Both the position numbers and the translations under genes were made by a program. Positions 24,588 through 31,901 of a stretch of DNA of 35,982 nt are shown piece by piece. The DNA is from a virus. The stretch is from IMG/VR virus record IMGVR_UViG_3300025174_000065, positions 1 through 35,982 of that record; one strand, given 5' to 3'. Numbering within the stretch: position 1 is the first letter of the stretch; every line of letters begins with the position of its first letter. The notes beneath the pieces are model-generated. The model saw only the letters and a list, made by a program, of their open reading frames with translations. It was not told the DNA's origin and made no database searches.

Positions 24588-27010
24588 TGGGACTCTGGAC
24601 AATCCGCGTGCCGGAGGTGGGCACGAATTACGTCCTGAATCCGAGCGCGGAGGCGACCGGGAATTTCGCCGCGCATAACGGCGCGACCGTCGCGCAATCC
24701 ACGATCTATGCGCGCCTGGGCGTGTATTCCTACAGCGTCGTGCTAGGCGCGGTCAATCGCGGGATCAATCTCACTCTCTCCGCTCTGGCGAACGCAATCC
24801 ACAACGTAACCTTCTACGTGCGCGGGACGATCACCGGCACACTGCAAGTCAGCCTCAATGCGGGCGCGAACTATAATGCCGCCTCGATCATCGGCGGCTC
24901 GAATGGCGCATGGGTGCGCTATGGCATTGAGATCTCGGCGGCGCAGGCTAATGGCTCAACAGCCTGCATTATCCGGGATACCGCAGCTGATGGGACGATC
25001 TACATTGACGCGGTTCAAGTCGAGCAGACATCAGGTTATTACACATCCTATATCGATGGCGATCTAGTAGGTGGATTCACAGGTGCGTATTTCTGGTCGG
25101 GCTTGCGCCACGGCTCGACCTCTCTACGTAGACTTCAGGAGCGCGGCGGCGGGCGCGACGTGGATATTGCCACATATGGCGCGAATGTGTTGCAATGGCC
25201 GGGCGCGGGCTTGCCCGAAGTGACCAATAATATTCAGGAATTGGCCTTGCAACCAGGCGCGTTTTTCCAGAACACGAAAGTCTTGCCGCGTCAAATGACT
25301 TTGCTTGTGGATATGCACTCGGCGACGCTGGCTGGCTTGCATGGTATTCGCAAAGATATTATCGACGTGATCAAGCCTGATCTAACGCGGGGAAACCAGG
25401 CATTCATTCTGGGCTACACGGGCGCGCTTTCAACGAAACCTGTTTACTGTGCATTTCGTTATGCGGGCGGCGCGGAGCAGATAGAGATCGCCGGCAGCGG
25501 AATGTGGACAGAGGGTAATGCGCGCGTGCCGATCCGCGTGCTAGCCGTCGATCCGTTCTGGGCCGAGGATAGCCAGGAAGTCGCCGCGCTCGATTTTCAG
25601 GACAGCATCGCGGCGGCGGCCTATGGCCTGCGCCGTATCAATGGTCAATGGCAGGCACTGGGGACGGGATTCAATGGATTAGTGGCGACAATTGCTATTG
25701 ATAAACAGCGTGGACGCGTCTATTTCGGCGGACAATTCACGACTGCGAATGGTGTAACAGTCAATCGGATTTGTTATTGGAATGGCACAACTTTTGTAGC
25801 AATGGATAGTGGGGCAGGAAATGCAACTGTTAATACGATCCGAGTTGCCCCTAATGGCGATGTTTGGATAGGGGGAAGCTTCTTGAATGTTGGAAGTGGC
25901 GCAGCGGTCTGCAAGGGATTGGCACGCTGGAATGTGAGTGCTGGAACCTGGACAGCATTCAATCCAGCCACAACCCTATTTACAGCAGTGCTTGCTATCG
26001 AAATTGATTCAGCCAATGGAAATGTTTATGTCGGCGGAGATTTCACTAACTGGGATGGTTTAGCCAATGCCGATTATATTGCTATGTGGAATGGTTCGGC
26101 TTGGTCGGCATTGGGCACAGGCATGAATGGTGCTGTTTATGAAATTGAATTATCAAGTAGTTCTATTATCTATGTATGTGGACTTTTTACGACCGGTAAT
26201 GGTGTAACCTTGAATCGAATTGGATACTGGAATGGCACAACGTTTGTGGCAATGGGTGGGGGTGCGGATGCACTTGTTGCTTCTATGGCGTTAGATGCGG
26301 CCCAAAATCTATACATTGCCGGCAGTTTCACCGTGACACCCGTCGCAGGACGTGTTGCCAAATGGGATGGAGCGACTTGGGTTGGATTAGGAGTCGGGGT
26401 TAATAATGATGCTTATCGAATAGAAACCGATAGGATTACAGGGTCAGTATATCTTTCTGGTATTTTCACGCAAGCGGGTGGCTTGAATATAGCGGATCGT
26501 ATTGCAGTTTGGAATGGTTCAACTTGGATTCATCTCGATGTTGATTTGCCAGGTACGCCAATAGTTTATGCTATCTTGCCTGATGAACAGAATAAATTGT
26601 ATCTAGGATATACAACTACGGGTACGGCGCTCGTCGCTGGCATAACCTACATTACAAATTCGGGCGCGACATTGGCCTATCCGATTATTACCCTCATCGG
26701 CCCGACCTCTGGCTCTTGCATCCTGCAATGGCTAGAAAATCATTCGAGCGGGCATCGCTTATATTTCAATCTCACAATTCAGGCAGGTGAGACCGTCACC
26801 ATTGATTTGACTACTGGTAAAAAGACGGTAACAAGCGACTGGCGCGGCCTCATTGCGGGTGGTGATCTTTCCGGTTCTGACTTCGCAACCTTCCACCTTC
26901 TGCCCGGCCTGAATGCCATCTTCTCATTCATTACCGGCACGATCACCGGCGTCTCGCTGCAAATGCGCTGGTCGAATCAACATTGGTCAGTCGATGGAGT
27001 CGCGGCGTGA
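24587..27010 (+). CDS. Dit-like distal tail protein with CBM-like and beta-propeller insertions
   Basis: An 807-residue protein. Residues 10-165 (NYVLNPSAEATGNF to QVEQTSGYYTSYIDGD) look like a carbohydrate-binding jelly roll. Residues about 170-345 resemble the N-terminal Dit core. Residues 352-683 contain seven repeats with patterns FGGQFTT, NRICYWNG, WIGGSF, YVGGDFTNWDG, CGLFTTGNG, YIAGSFT and YLSGIFTQ, a seven-bladed propeller. The last about 120 residues (HRLYFNLTIQAGETVTIDL, TSDWRGL) match the C-terminal galectin-like part of siphophage tail proteins. Likely hexameric tail tip with host-binding accessories. The propeller DNA (25640-26636) is more AT-rich than its flanks. Confidence 0.85.
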   Translation: MGLWTIRVPEVGTNYVLNPSAEATGNFAAHNGATVAQSTIYARLGVYSYSVVLGAVNRGINLTLSALANAIHNVTFYVRGTITGTLQVSLNAGANYNAASIIGGSNGAWVRYGIEISAAQANGSTACIIRDTAADGTIYIDAVQVEQTSGYYTSYIDGDLVGGFTGAYFWSGLRHGSTSLRRLQERGGGRDVDIATYGANVLQWPGAGLPEVTNNIQELALQPGAFFQNTKVLPRQMTLLVDMHSATLAGLHGIRKDIIDVIKPDLTRGNQAFILGYTGALSTKPVYCAFRYAGGAEQIEIAGSGMWTEGNARVPIRVLAVDPFWAEDSQEVAALDFQDSIAAAAYGLRRINGQWQALGTGFNGLVATIAIDKQRGRVYFGGQFTTANGVTVNRICYWNGTTFVAMDSGAGNATVNTIRVAPNGDVWIGGSFLNVGSGAAVCKGLARWNVSAGTWTAFNPATTLFTAVLAIEIDSANGNVYVGGDFTNWDGLANADYIAMWNGSAWSALGTGMNGAVYEIELSSSSIIYVCGLFTTGNGVTLNRIGYWNGTTFVAMGGGADALVASMALDAAQNLYIAGSFTVTPVAGRVAKWDGATWVGLGVGVNNDAYRIETDRITGSVYLSGIFTQAGGLNIADRIAVWNGSTWIHLDVDLPGTPIVYAILPDEQNKLYLGYTTTGTALVAGITYITNSGATLAYPIITLIGPTSGSCILQWLENHSSGHRLYFNLTIQAGETVTIDLTTGKKTVTSDWRGLIAGGDLSGSDFATFHLLPGLNAIFSFITGTITGVSLQMRWSNQHWSVDGVAA

Positions 27011-28113
27011 GCATCGGCGGCACAGAGTATCAGGTCGCGCTCTACACCGCTAAGGGCGCACGGTTGGCGATGCTCGATCGGTTCGTGTCGCTGGAATATG
27101 CGCGCGTGCTGAATAATGTTGGCGCATTTTCGATTGTCCTGCCATCCGATTTCGACATCACCCTTATCGATTGGAATCGTCGGATCGACATCTGGCGCAA
27201 GCCTCCCGATAGCATAGGCCGGCGCGACTTCTCCGGCTTCATCATGTCGTGGGATTTCGACGTTGATGAATTGGGCGAACAGACAATCTCGATCATAGGT
27301 TCTGATCATAATGACTTATTGCGGCGACGCATCATTGCCTATGCTGCTGGGCTGACCACGGCAGAGAAGACCGATAACACCGATGACATGATCAAAGCAA
27401 TCATCCGCGAAAATCTCGGCGCAAGCGCACCCATAATTCGCAACATTGCAACTGACTACGGTTTCACAGTCGATGCCGATACCGCACAAGGGCCGACCGT
27501 CTCGCGCGGTTTCAGCCGGCGCAACATGCTCGATATGATACGCGACATCGCGGACATCTCGCGCAACAACGAAACAGAGTTGTTCTTCGAGATCGTGCGT
27601 GACAGCGATACCACGATGCGATTCTCGACATTCATCAACCAGCGGCAGGATCGCACGGCTGACAGCGCCGCGCCGCTCATTTTCAGCCGTTCGCGTGGAA
27701 ACCTGAGCAGGGCGAAATATAGAGTTGATTATCGAGACCATGCAAATGTAATCTATTGTGGCGGACAGGGCGAGGAAATCAATCGAGAGATCGCCGTCGC
27801 CACAGATGAAATCGGCTCAACGGTTGCAATCGCGCGTGTAGAAAAATTTGTCGATGCCCGGCAGGAAAATGAATGGCTGGGCGTTGTGGCTGCGTCACAA
27901 TCCGCGCTCATCGAGAATCGACCGCGTAAGGAATTCACCGCGACAATTCAGGATGCGCTGGGAAGTATTTATGGTACGGATTGGGATTTAGGCTATCGCG
28001 TGACGGCTTCGGAGTTTGGCTTGCAATTCGATTGCCTTATCCGGGCCGTGACAGTGAAGAAAAATAAGGACAGCAGCGAACAGGTAACGGCGTTGCTGGA
28101 GAACTATGCCTGA
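27007..28113 (+). CDS. Baseplate hub / Gp37-like tail protein
   Basis: A 368-residue protein starting at GTG 27007 in a GTGA overlap; an ATG at 26983 would add eight residues from the overlapping gene. It contains LVNVGAFSIVLP-like strands (LNNVGAFSIVLPSDFD), DIWRKPPDSIGRRDFSGFI and a middle region VSRGFSRRNMLDMIRDIAD, a pattern seen in the siphovirus ReqiPepy6 Gp37-like family and other hub proteins. It follows Dit, as hub/Tal genes do, and no peptidase motif was seen. It should form the tail-tip hub that closes the tube. Confidence 0.83.
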   Translation: MSIGGTEYQVALYTAKGARLAMLDRFVSLEYARVLNNVGAFSIVLPSDFDITLIDWNRRIDIWRKPPDSIGRRDFSGFIMSWDFDVDELGEQTISIIGSDHNDLLRRRIIAYAAGLTTAEKTDNTDDMIKAIIRENLGASAPIIRNIATDYGFTVDADTAQGPTVSRGFSRRNMLDMIRDIADISRNNETELFFEIVRDSDTTMRFSTFINQRQDRTADSAAPLIFSRSRGNLSRAKYRVDYRDHANVIYCGGQGEEINREIAVATDEIGSTVAIARVEKFVDARQENEWLGVVAASQSALIENRPRKEFTATIQDALGSIYGTDWDLGYRVTASEFGLQFDCLIRAVTVKKNKDSSEQVTALLENYA

Positions 28114-28543
28114 AATCGATACCGAGCGGAGACTGGCGGCGCTGGAGAGGCGAATCGCCGTGCTGGAGGCGACTGCGCCGGAGAAGGTATTTACGGCGAC
28201 AGTCACGACGACGGATGCGACGGCGACGACGATTTACTCATTCTCGACTTCATCCAATAGTGTCATGCTGATGGATGTTAAAGTCATTGCACTTCGGACA
28301 GATGTCTATGGCGAAACAGCCGCTTATCGATACTTTATAAAGATTGAGAATATTGGCGGGGTAGTTGTAGCGGCATTGCTTCAAGATGCTGCGCTCGATG
28401 ATTCGGCATTTATTCGAGAGGATAATGCAGCCTGGGCTGTACCCACATCTATCAGCGGCACAAATTTTTTAGTGCGGGTAACAGGTGTAGCGGGTAATAC
28501 GATCAATTGGTACATGCGCGCGACGATCATCGGTTCAGTATGA
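28106..28543 (+). CDS. Small fibre-like tail protein
   Basis: A 145-residue protein that overlaps the hub gene by eight bases. Residues 5-24 (TERRLAALERRIAVLEATA) form a trimeric-type coiled coil, followed by a Thr/Ser-rich linker and a beta domain (VMLMDVKVIALRTDVYG, NFLVRVTGVAGNTINW). This layout fits a short tail-tip fibre. It ends at TGA 28541-28543, which overlaps the ATG of the D/R-repeat ORF. Confidence 0.8.
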   Translation: MPEIDTERRLAALERRIAVLEATAPEKVFTATVTTTDATATTIYSFSTSSNSVMLMDVKVIALRTDVYGETAAYRYFIKIENIGGVVVAALLQDAALDDSAFIREDNAAWAVPTSISGTNFLVRVTGVAGNTINWYMRATIIGSV

Positions 28544-28773
28544 TTCGCGCCCGCGTCATTGCGTTTTATCATATCTACCCCGACTGCGACCGCGATCCCA
28601 ATCCCGATCGCGACCGCAACCCCAACCATGACCGCGACCGCGACCGCGACTGCGACGGCGACCCCAACCACGATCGCGACCCCGACCACGACCCGAAATT
28701 GGCCACTCCCCACAACGGGCTGAGAAACGTGTGCCGCGACCGCGACCACGACCGCGATCGCGGTCGCGACTGA
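28540..28773 (+). CDS. D/R/N/P-repeat ORF of unknown meaning
   Basis: A 77-codon ORF that starts at an ATGA overlap with the fibre gene. After MIRARVIAFYHIYP it becomes a repeat of Asp-Arg, Asp-Pro and Asn-Pro units (for example DRDPNPDRDRNPNHDRD), with a CDGDPNHDRDPDHD stretch reminiscent of calcium-binding D-x-D-x-D loops. The +1 frame of the same DNA (TTG 28559 to TGA 28723) encodes an equally simple Thr/Ala/Pro repeat, and the minus strand frames are also open. It is thus unclear which frame, if any, is translated. It is the last rightward gene before the convergent leftward operon. Confidence 0.4.
   Translation: MIRARVIAFYHIYPDCDRDPNPDRDRNPNHDRDRDRDCDGDPNHDRDPDHDPKLATPHNGLRNVCRDRDHDRDRGRD
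28577..28766 (+). repeat. GCGACC-type simple repeat ending in an 18-bp palindrome
   Basis: The DNA is built from variants of the hexamer GCGACC (also CCCGAC, CCAACC, GATCCC), interrupted near 28694-28735 by a normal-looking stretch. At 28749-28766 CGACCGCGATCGCGGTCG is a perfect palindrome able to form a 9-bp cruciform arm or hairpin. It lies between convergent operons and may act as a terminator or block, or be plain slippage-derived repeat. Confidence 0.8.
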
Positions 28774-28801
28774 TCATATCCAGTGCGTAAGATCACCGCG
28801 T

Positions 28802-29134
28802 TCATTTTTGCACTCGTGGCAAAACCGCGATCTGGCAGGCATCAATGACCGCACCACGCCCGACAATAACTTCCCCGTTCGGGAACGGTTCGACCTCATC
28901 GAAATTCGATGTTGCAACGGCCTGGGCGAATCGCCCGGTATCCGCGATCCAGGCAGCATCTTTCAGAATGATCTCGTGCGTCGTGACACGCACGACACGG
29001 CCCGTGTCAATCATGGTCACGGTACGGATTAAGTAATTCGCGCCGATCACGTATGGGTGATCGGCCATGCCTCCGCTACCGATCATGGCGACTATTTGTT
29101 TCACGTCTGCGATGGTCAACTCATCGATATTCAT
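28802..29134 (-). CDS. Hypothetical phage protein, last gene of the leftward operon
   Basis: A 110-residue protein from the ATG at 29134, which follows AAGGAAAGGG; a longer frame to 29185 overlaps the neighbour and is rejected. It starts MNIDELTIADVKQIVAMIG and has beta strands with YLIRTVTMIDTGRVVRVTTH and EIILKDAAWIADTGRFAQ, a pattern seen in small conserved proteins of many phages with no known function. The end faces the rightward D/R-repeat ORF 28 bases away, so the two operons converge. Confidence 0.85.
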   Translation of the reverse strand: MNIDELTIADVKQIVAMIGSGGMADHPYVIGANYLIRTVTMIDTGRVVRVTTHEIILKDAAWIADTGRFAQAVATSNFDEVEPFPNGEVIVGRGAVIDACQIAVLPRVQK

Positions 29135-29148
29135 TTTATCCCTTTCCT

Positions 29149-29343
29149 TCATTGAGCTTTCATCTTCTGCGCTCTCTGGCGGCATGGCCAGCGGCGATGG
29201 TCACATTTTGATGATACATGACAATGACATTTATGGCACCATTTCCATCCCGGCCCTATTACAATATTCTCATAGCAATGCAAATGCGCGGAATTTGGTG
29301 TACTGGATTTTCCATATCCTTCCCAAATCAATGTTGATTGCAT
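29149..29343 (-). CDS. Small Cys/His-rich protein
   Basis: A 64-residue protein from the ATG at 29343, seven bases after the previous stop. The C-terminal half holds WKWCHKCHCHVSSKCDHRRW and PCR, many possible zinc ligands, and ends in basic residues. The N-terminal half is neutral (MQSTLIWEGYGKSS). It could be a small zinc-binding nucleic-acid protein. Its TGA lies 12 bases before the next start. The DNA is more AT-rich than its surroundings. Confidence 0.6.
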   Translation of the reverse strand: MQSTLIWEGYGKSSTPNSAHLHCYENIVIGPGWKWCHKCHCHVSSKCDHRRWPCRQRAQKMKAQ

Positions 29344-29350
29344 TGTTATC

Positions 29351-29584
29351 TCAATAGTCCGACTGGTCGATGACGCGCGCGACCGGCAGCGCGGCAAGCG
29401 CGTGCGGCGATGCGGTGAACTGCTGCGGCGAGATACCGATCACGCGCGCGACGGATTCAACTGCGAGATCGAAGCCGGCGCGCTCAGCAGGTGAAAGCGT
29501 GGCGCTTGCGGCACGCACACCGTCAAGCACGCGCGCGATGTCTTCTCGAAACCACACCTTGAAATCAACTTGCTTTTGCAGCAC
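29351..29584 (-). CDS. Small helical hypothetical protein
   Basis: A 77-residue protein starting at GTG 29584, overlapping the previous gene by 20 bases. It is mostly helical (VWFREDIARVLDGVRAASA, ERAGFDLAVESVARVIGI) with an Ala-rich C-terminus. No domain is recognised. Its place after the putative DNA-binding protein and before small unknown genes suggests an accessory regulatory role, but nothing in the sequence proves it. Confidence 0.78.
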   Translation of the reverse strand: MLQKQVDFKVWFREDIARVLDGVRAASATLSPAERAGFDLAVESVARVIGISPQQFTASPHALAALPVARVIDQSDY

Positions 29585-30050
29585 GTCTCAACCTCTCAAT
29601 TCGCTCTACACGCTTCCGGTACAACACCGCGACCGTTTCCCATTGCGCGTCCGTCGGCGCGTAGTCGAATCGGTCGCGCAGTCGGCGGGCGATGTCGGCG
29701 GTTGGCAGTTCATGCAAGCGGCGAATACGGCGGCGCTTACCCTCACATGATTTCTGTTGGCGATGAATCTTGCCACACTTCGCGCAGGCCGCAACCGGTA
29801 TCAGTTCGGGTAATTTGAATGCGCGCCGAATCTCTGCCCGCTTCGGCTCGACGCCATTTGCCAGCCGATAAACTGCGCCGTGCGTCACCGCAATACCTGA
29901 GCGGCGTGAGATTTCGGCGGCGACCGCCCGATACGTCAAAAGCGTTTCTGGTAACTTCATGCCCCGTATCACCACACGTAGTTTGTACGGAGCGCGTACA
30001 TGCGCTTGACGCGATTTACGGGCCTTCTGGCGGCGAGTCACGATCCCCAT
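29565..30050 (-). CDS. Putative DNA-binding protein with HTH and zinc knuckle
   Basis: A 161-residue basic protein. Residues 36-70 (TLLTYRAVAAEISRRSG and VTHGAVYRLANG) look like a helix-turn-helix, 89-102 (CAKCGKIHRQQKSC) is a CCHC-type metal site, and the C-terminal 40 residues form a charged helix (TVAVLYRKRVERIERLRR). It may be a transcription regulator of the phage. ATG 30050 is the likely start, with MKLPETL at 29960 as an alternative. Three CATTAC repeats lie just upstream of its start. Confidence 0.78.
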   Translation of the reverse strand: MGIVTRRQKARKSRQAHVRAPYKLRVVIRGMKLPETLLTYRAVAAEISRRSGIAVTHGAVYRLANGVEPKRAEIRRAFKLPELIPVAACAKCGKIHRQQKSCEGKRRRIRRLHELPTADIARRLRDRFDYAPTDAQWETVAVLYRKRVERIERLRRAAKAS

Positions 30051-30074
30051 TTAACCTACCCTGTCACATTCTGG

Positions 30075-30105
30075 CATTACAGTAACGCGCATTACGTTAC
30101 ATTAC
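30075..30105 (-). promoter_or_regulatory. Triple CATTAC repeat upstream of the HTH gene
   Basis: CATTAC occurs at 30075-30080, 30090-30095 and 30100-30105, that is GTAATG read along the leftward transcript, and the pair AGTAACG / CGTTAC is inverted around the middle copy. It lies between the membrane-protein stop and the HTH-protein ATG at 30050. It may be an operator for autoregulation or an internal promoter element. No certain -10/-35 pair was seen. Confidence 0.4.
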
Positions 30106-30677
30106 GCTATCATCCCCTGCCCGTTCGGCTGGGGTAGGGGAGAGAGCGCCGAGATAAGCGCGGCGACATTCGGGAAACGTCGCCCGCAGTATGTACCCTT
30201 GTTGCCCGCGAGTACGTAATAGAACTCCTTGAGATAGTCGATTCCGGCTTGCCAGGTAGTCGCGCTACCAGAGAATTTCTCGGCGGGCAAAATGCGCTCC
30301 GAGCCTGGCCCATAATCAGGATCGCGCATCGTTTGCTGTAGCACATCGAGTGCATGTGTGCGCCGTGCATCATTAGCGATCAGTGCGTTAGGGATTGGCA
30401 GACCATTGATTGTCGTGGTATTGCCCAATGCGCCAAGGATTTCAGGCGGATAAAATTTGATGTAGGGGATCGCAACCCAGCGAAAAAAACCCGCTGGGCG
30501 CGCGACATATTTGACGTAGCCATAGCCGCCGCGTAGTGGCTCGACGCGGGCTGCTGCAACCGCATTCGCACGCATCTCAGTATCGAGCGCGATGATGCGT
30601 TTGCAAAACCACACGAACGCGGCGATGCCGACGATGATGATGATGAGTTTCGCGGTGGCTTCGAGGATGTCAGCCAT
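30102..30677 (-). CDS. Membrane-anchored protein of unknown function
   Basis: A 191-residue protein from the ATG at 30677 (MADILEATAK), which has AAAGAGA upstream; an ATG at 30692 without a ribosome site is the alternative. Residues about 10-27 (LIIIIVGIAAFVWFCK) form one membrane helix, and the rest (VKYVARPAGFFRWVAIPYI, AGIDYLKEFYYVLAGNKG) should lie on one side of the membrane. It is larger than a holin. It may act in host takeover or superinfection control; no family is recognised. Confidence 0.8.
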   Translation of the reverse strand: MADILEATAKLIIIIVGIAAFVWFCKRIIALDTEMRANAVAAARVEPLRGGYGYVKYVARPAGFFRWVAIPYIKFYPPEILGALGNTTTINGLPIPNALIANDARRTHALDVLQQTMRDPDYGPGSERILPAEKFSGSATTWQAGIDYLKEFYYVLAGNKGTYCGRRFPNVAALISALSPLPQPNGQGMIA

Positions 30678-30954
30678 GCCATTCTCTTTCATTCAATGTT
30701 GGCAATAAACGATCACGCCATTTTCTTTCATGCTTTAAGAGGAAACGGTTTTGAAGCTTCACCCAAGCAACTTCTGAATTCCCAAACTCTTTCAATTTGT
30801 GATGGTATATGAGTCTAATATCTAGATGTTTTGTTTTGCCTACATAGATAACCTTATTTCTGTGGATGATAAAGTACACGCATGATATACGCGGGATTCC
30901 ACCACGGGATAGTTTGATTCTTGGAAGCATAAGCGGATCAATCTCTCTGTTCAT
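30670..30954 (-). CDS. GIY-YIG endonuclease domain protein
   Basis: A 94-residue protein that is almost only a GIY-YIG nuclease: VYF (26-28) and VIYVGKT (35-41) are the two signature strands, with Y27, Y37, R47, H51, E76 and N88 at the expected active-site positions. There is no DNA-binding module. It could be a small homing-type or repair-type nuclease acting on phage or host DNA. The gene is clearly AT-rich and overlaps both neighbours (ATGA with the upstream gene), so it is fitted into the operon. Confidence 0.85.
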   Translation of the reverse strand: MNREIDPLMLPRIKLSRGGIPRISCVYFIIHRNKVIYVGKTKHLDIRLIYHHKLKEFGNSEVAWVKLQNRFLLKHERKWRDRLLPTLNEREWHG

Positions 30955-31127
30955 TTTGATTTCACCTTGCGAGCCTCAGCACGCTTCTTGGCGCGTCGGC
31001 GCTCAGCTTCCATGATGCCCCGGAGCACCCGGTTAATCATGCCGCCGGGTAGCAACCGGAGCGCCGCCCCGCGCTGGGCGAAATAGAGATGAAGGTCGTC
31101 ATCGATTGCAACGGTTCGTTTAGTCAT
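30951..31127 (-). CDS. Small ribbon-helix-helix-like protein
   Basis: A 58-residue basic protein, first gene of the leftward operon, overlapping the nuclease start (ATGA at 30954-30951). TKRTVAIDDDLHLYFAQRG looks like the strand plus first helix of an Arc/MetJ-type ribbon-helix-helix, followed by GGMINRVLRGIMEAERRR as the second helix and a long basic tail. It may bind the operator-like repeat at 31204-31218 and regulate the divergent region. The start is ATG 31127, 24 bases downstream of the -10 box. Confidence 0.72.
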   Translation of the reverse strand: MTKRTVAIDDDLHLYFAQRGAALRLLPGGMINRVLRGIMEAERRRAKKRAEARKVKSK

Positions 31128-31150
31128 GTGTAAGCCTGGATTTATGTATG

Positions 31151-31180
31151 ATTATAGCACTGCAAGCGTACAAATGTCAA
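31151..31180 (-). promoter_or_regulatory. Sigma70 promoter of the leftward operon
   Basis: Read on the minus strand, TTGACA (31180-31175) and TATAAT (31156-31151) are both perfect consensus boxes, separated by 18 bases. Transcription should begin near 31144 and reach the ATG at 31127 with a leader of about 17 bases. Confidence 0.85.
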
Positions 31181-31203
31181 GGGGGTATGATTATGTCATC
31201 CCG

Positions 31204-31218
31204 TGCAATGATATTGCA
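31204..31218. promoter_or_regulatory. Operator-like inverted repeat
   Basis: TGCAAT-GAT-ATTGCA is a perfect 6-bp inverted repeat with a 3-bp centre. It lies 24 bases upstream of the leftward -35 box and before the rightward genes, where a repressor or activator could control both directions. Confidence 0.5.
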
Positions 31219-31335
31219 ACACTCTACACGGTTCTATTTTGGCAAACTCGTTGTACAATGTAGTCGAGATTAGGAGAGAGAATGATCAATTGACCTTCGG
31301 CAGTAGCGCCGCCGTCCGGTAGTATCCGACACCGA

Positions 31336-31366
31336 TTGCGGCCCACGGGCCGCCGGGATGCGCCCG
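31336..31366 (+). repeat. Palindromic leader element, copy 1
   Basis: GCGGCCC-AC-GGGCCGC (31338-31353) is a perfect 7-bp palindrome arm pair, followed by CGGGATGCGCCCG. The 31-base block recurs at 31855-31884 with only a one-base indel and few changes, each time about 50 bases before a gene start. AGCGCA also follows both copies. Confidence 0.8.
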
Positions 31367-31388
31367 ACACAGCGCAGAGGTGAGCGGA

Positions 31389-31847
31389 ATGAGAATCCTA
31401 AAAACCCTGGCAGAGATCGTAAAATTAGGACAAGAGCGGGCACTGTATATCCGCTGGTCGCGCGGCCCGACCCTTGATCGCGAGTGGGCGCACTCAGTTG
31501 ATCAAGTTAGCGGGCGTGTCCACAATGGCTTATCGGTGCAACGTGTGCGCGCCGATGATCCCTGGCTACTCGCAAAGATGCTGCAAGAGTATCAATTCCT
31601 GCGCCGCAAAGACGCCAAAATCTATTGCTGGATTTTGGCCGGCAGCGAAAACGGGACGGACTCGGACGGCGCACCGACAATCGATGCCGACACGATCAAA
31701 CCAATTGGCCGCATATCCGATGAGCTTATCCAGCTATGCTCGGCCTATAACAATGCTTGCTGGCAATGGGCGCGGGTTGGCTACCGCTCCAATCATCCGA
31801 GTGGTATTGGGGCTGAGGTCGAAAGATTGTGGCAACAAATCATCTAA
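31389..31847 (+). CDS. DUF6098-like protein
   Basis: A 152-residue protein from ATG 31389 (an upstream GTG at 31380 would add three residues). It contains YIRWSRGPTLDRE, VSGRVHNGLSVQRV, LLAKMLQEYQFLRRKD, CWILAGSENG and a late PIGRISDELIQLCSAYN, which follow the conserved order of the DUF6098 family, an uncharacterised group with R-W-S-R-G-P near the start. Function is unknown. It is the first full gene after the divergent control region. Confidence 0.72.
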   Translation: MRILKTLAEIVKLGQERALYIRWSRGPTLDREWAHSVDQVSGRVHNGLSVQRVRADDPWLLAKMLQEYQFLRRKDAKIYCWILAGSENGTDSDGAPTIDADTIKPIGRISDELIQLCSAYNNACWQWARVGYRSNHPSGIGAEVERLWQQII

Positions 31848-31854
31848 CACGGCG

Positions 31855-31884
31855 TTGCGGCCCACGGGCCGCCGGGTGCGCCCG
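31855..31884 (+). repeat. Palindromic leader element, copy 2
   Basis: TTGCGGCCCACGGGCCGCCG and the following GG-TGCGCCCG repeat copy 1; the palindrome core is at 31857-31872. It lies between the DUF6098-like gene and the next start at 31902. The element probably forms a stable RNA hairpin close to the ribosome binding region. Confidence 0.8.
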
Positions 31885-31901
31885 TGATAGCGCAGGCAAC
31901 C

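Larger units (their letters stand above)
31128..31388. other. Divergent control region and leader
   Basis: This gap holds the leftward promoter and the inverted repeat described separately. On the plus strand a weak -10-like TACAAT (31254-31259) inside the palindrome TTGTACAA might drive the rightward genes, without a good -35 box. A strong AGGAG (31272-31276) precedes a three-codon ORF ATG ATC AAT TGA (31282-31293), whose stop overlaps a TTG starting a ten-codon ORF. After this comes the palindromic leader at 31336-31366. Confidence 0.55.

Noticed and set aside
28381-28749. Minus-strand hydrophobic V/A/G-rich ORF that looks like a membrane protein
   Set aside because: It is the complement of the T/A-coding simple repeat and overlaps the fibre gene; no ribosome site or normal sequence supports it.
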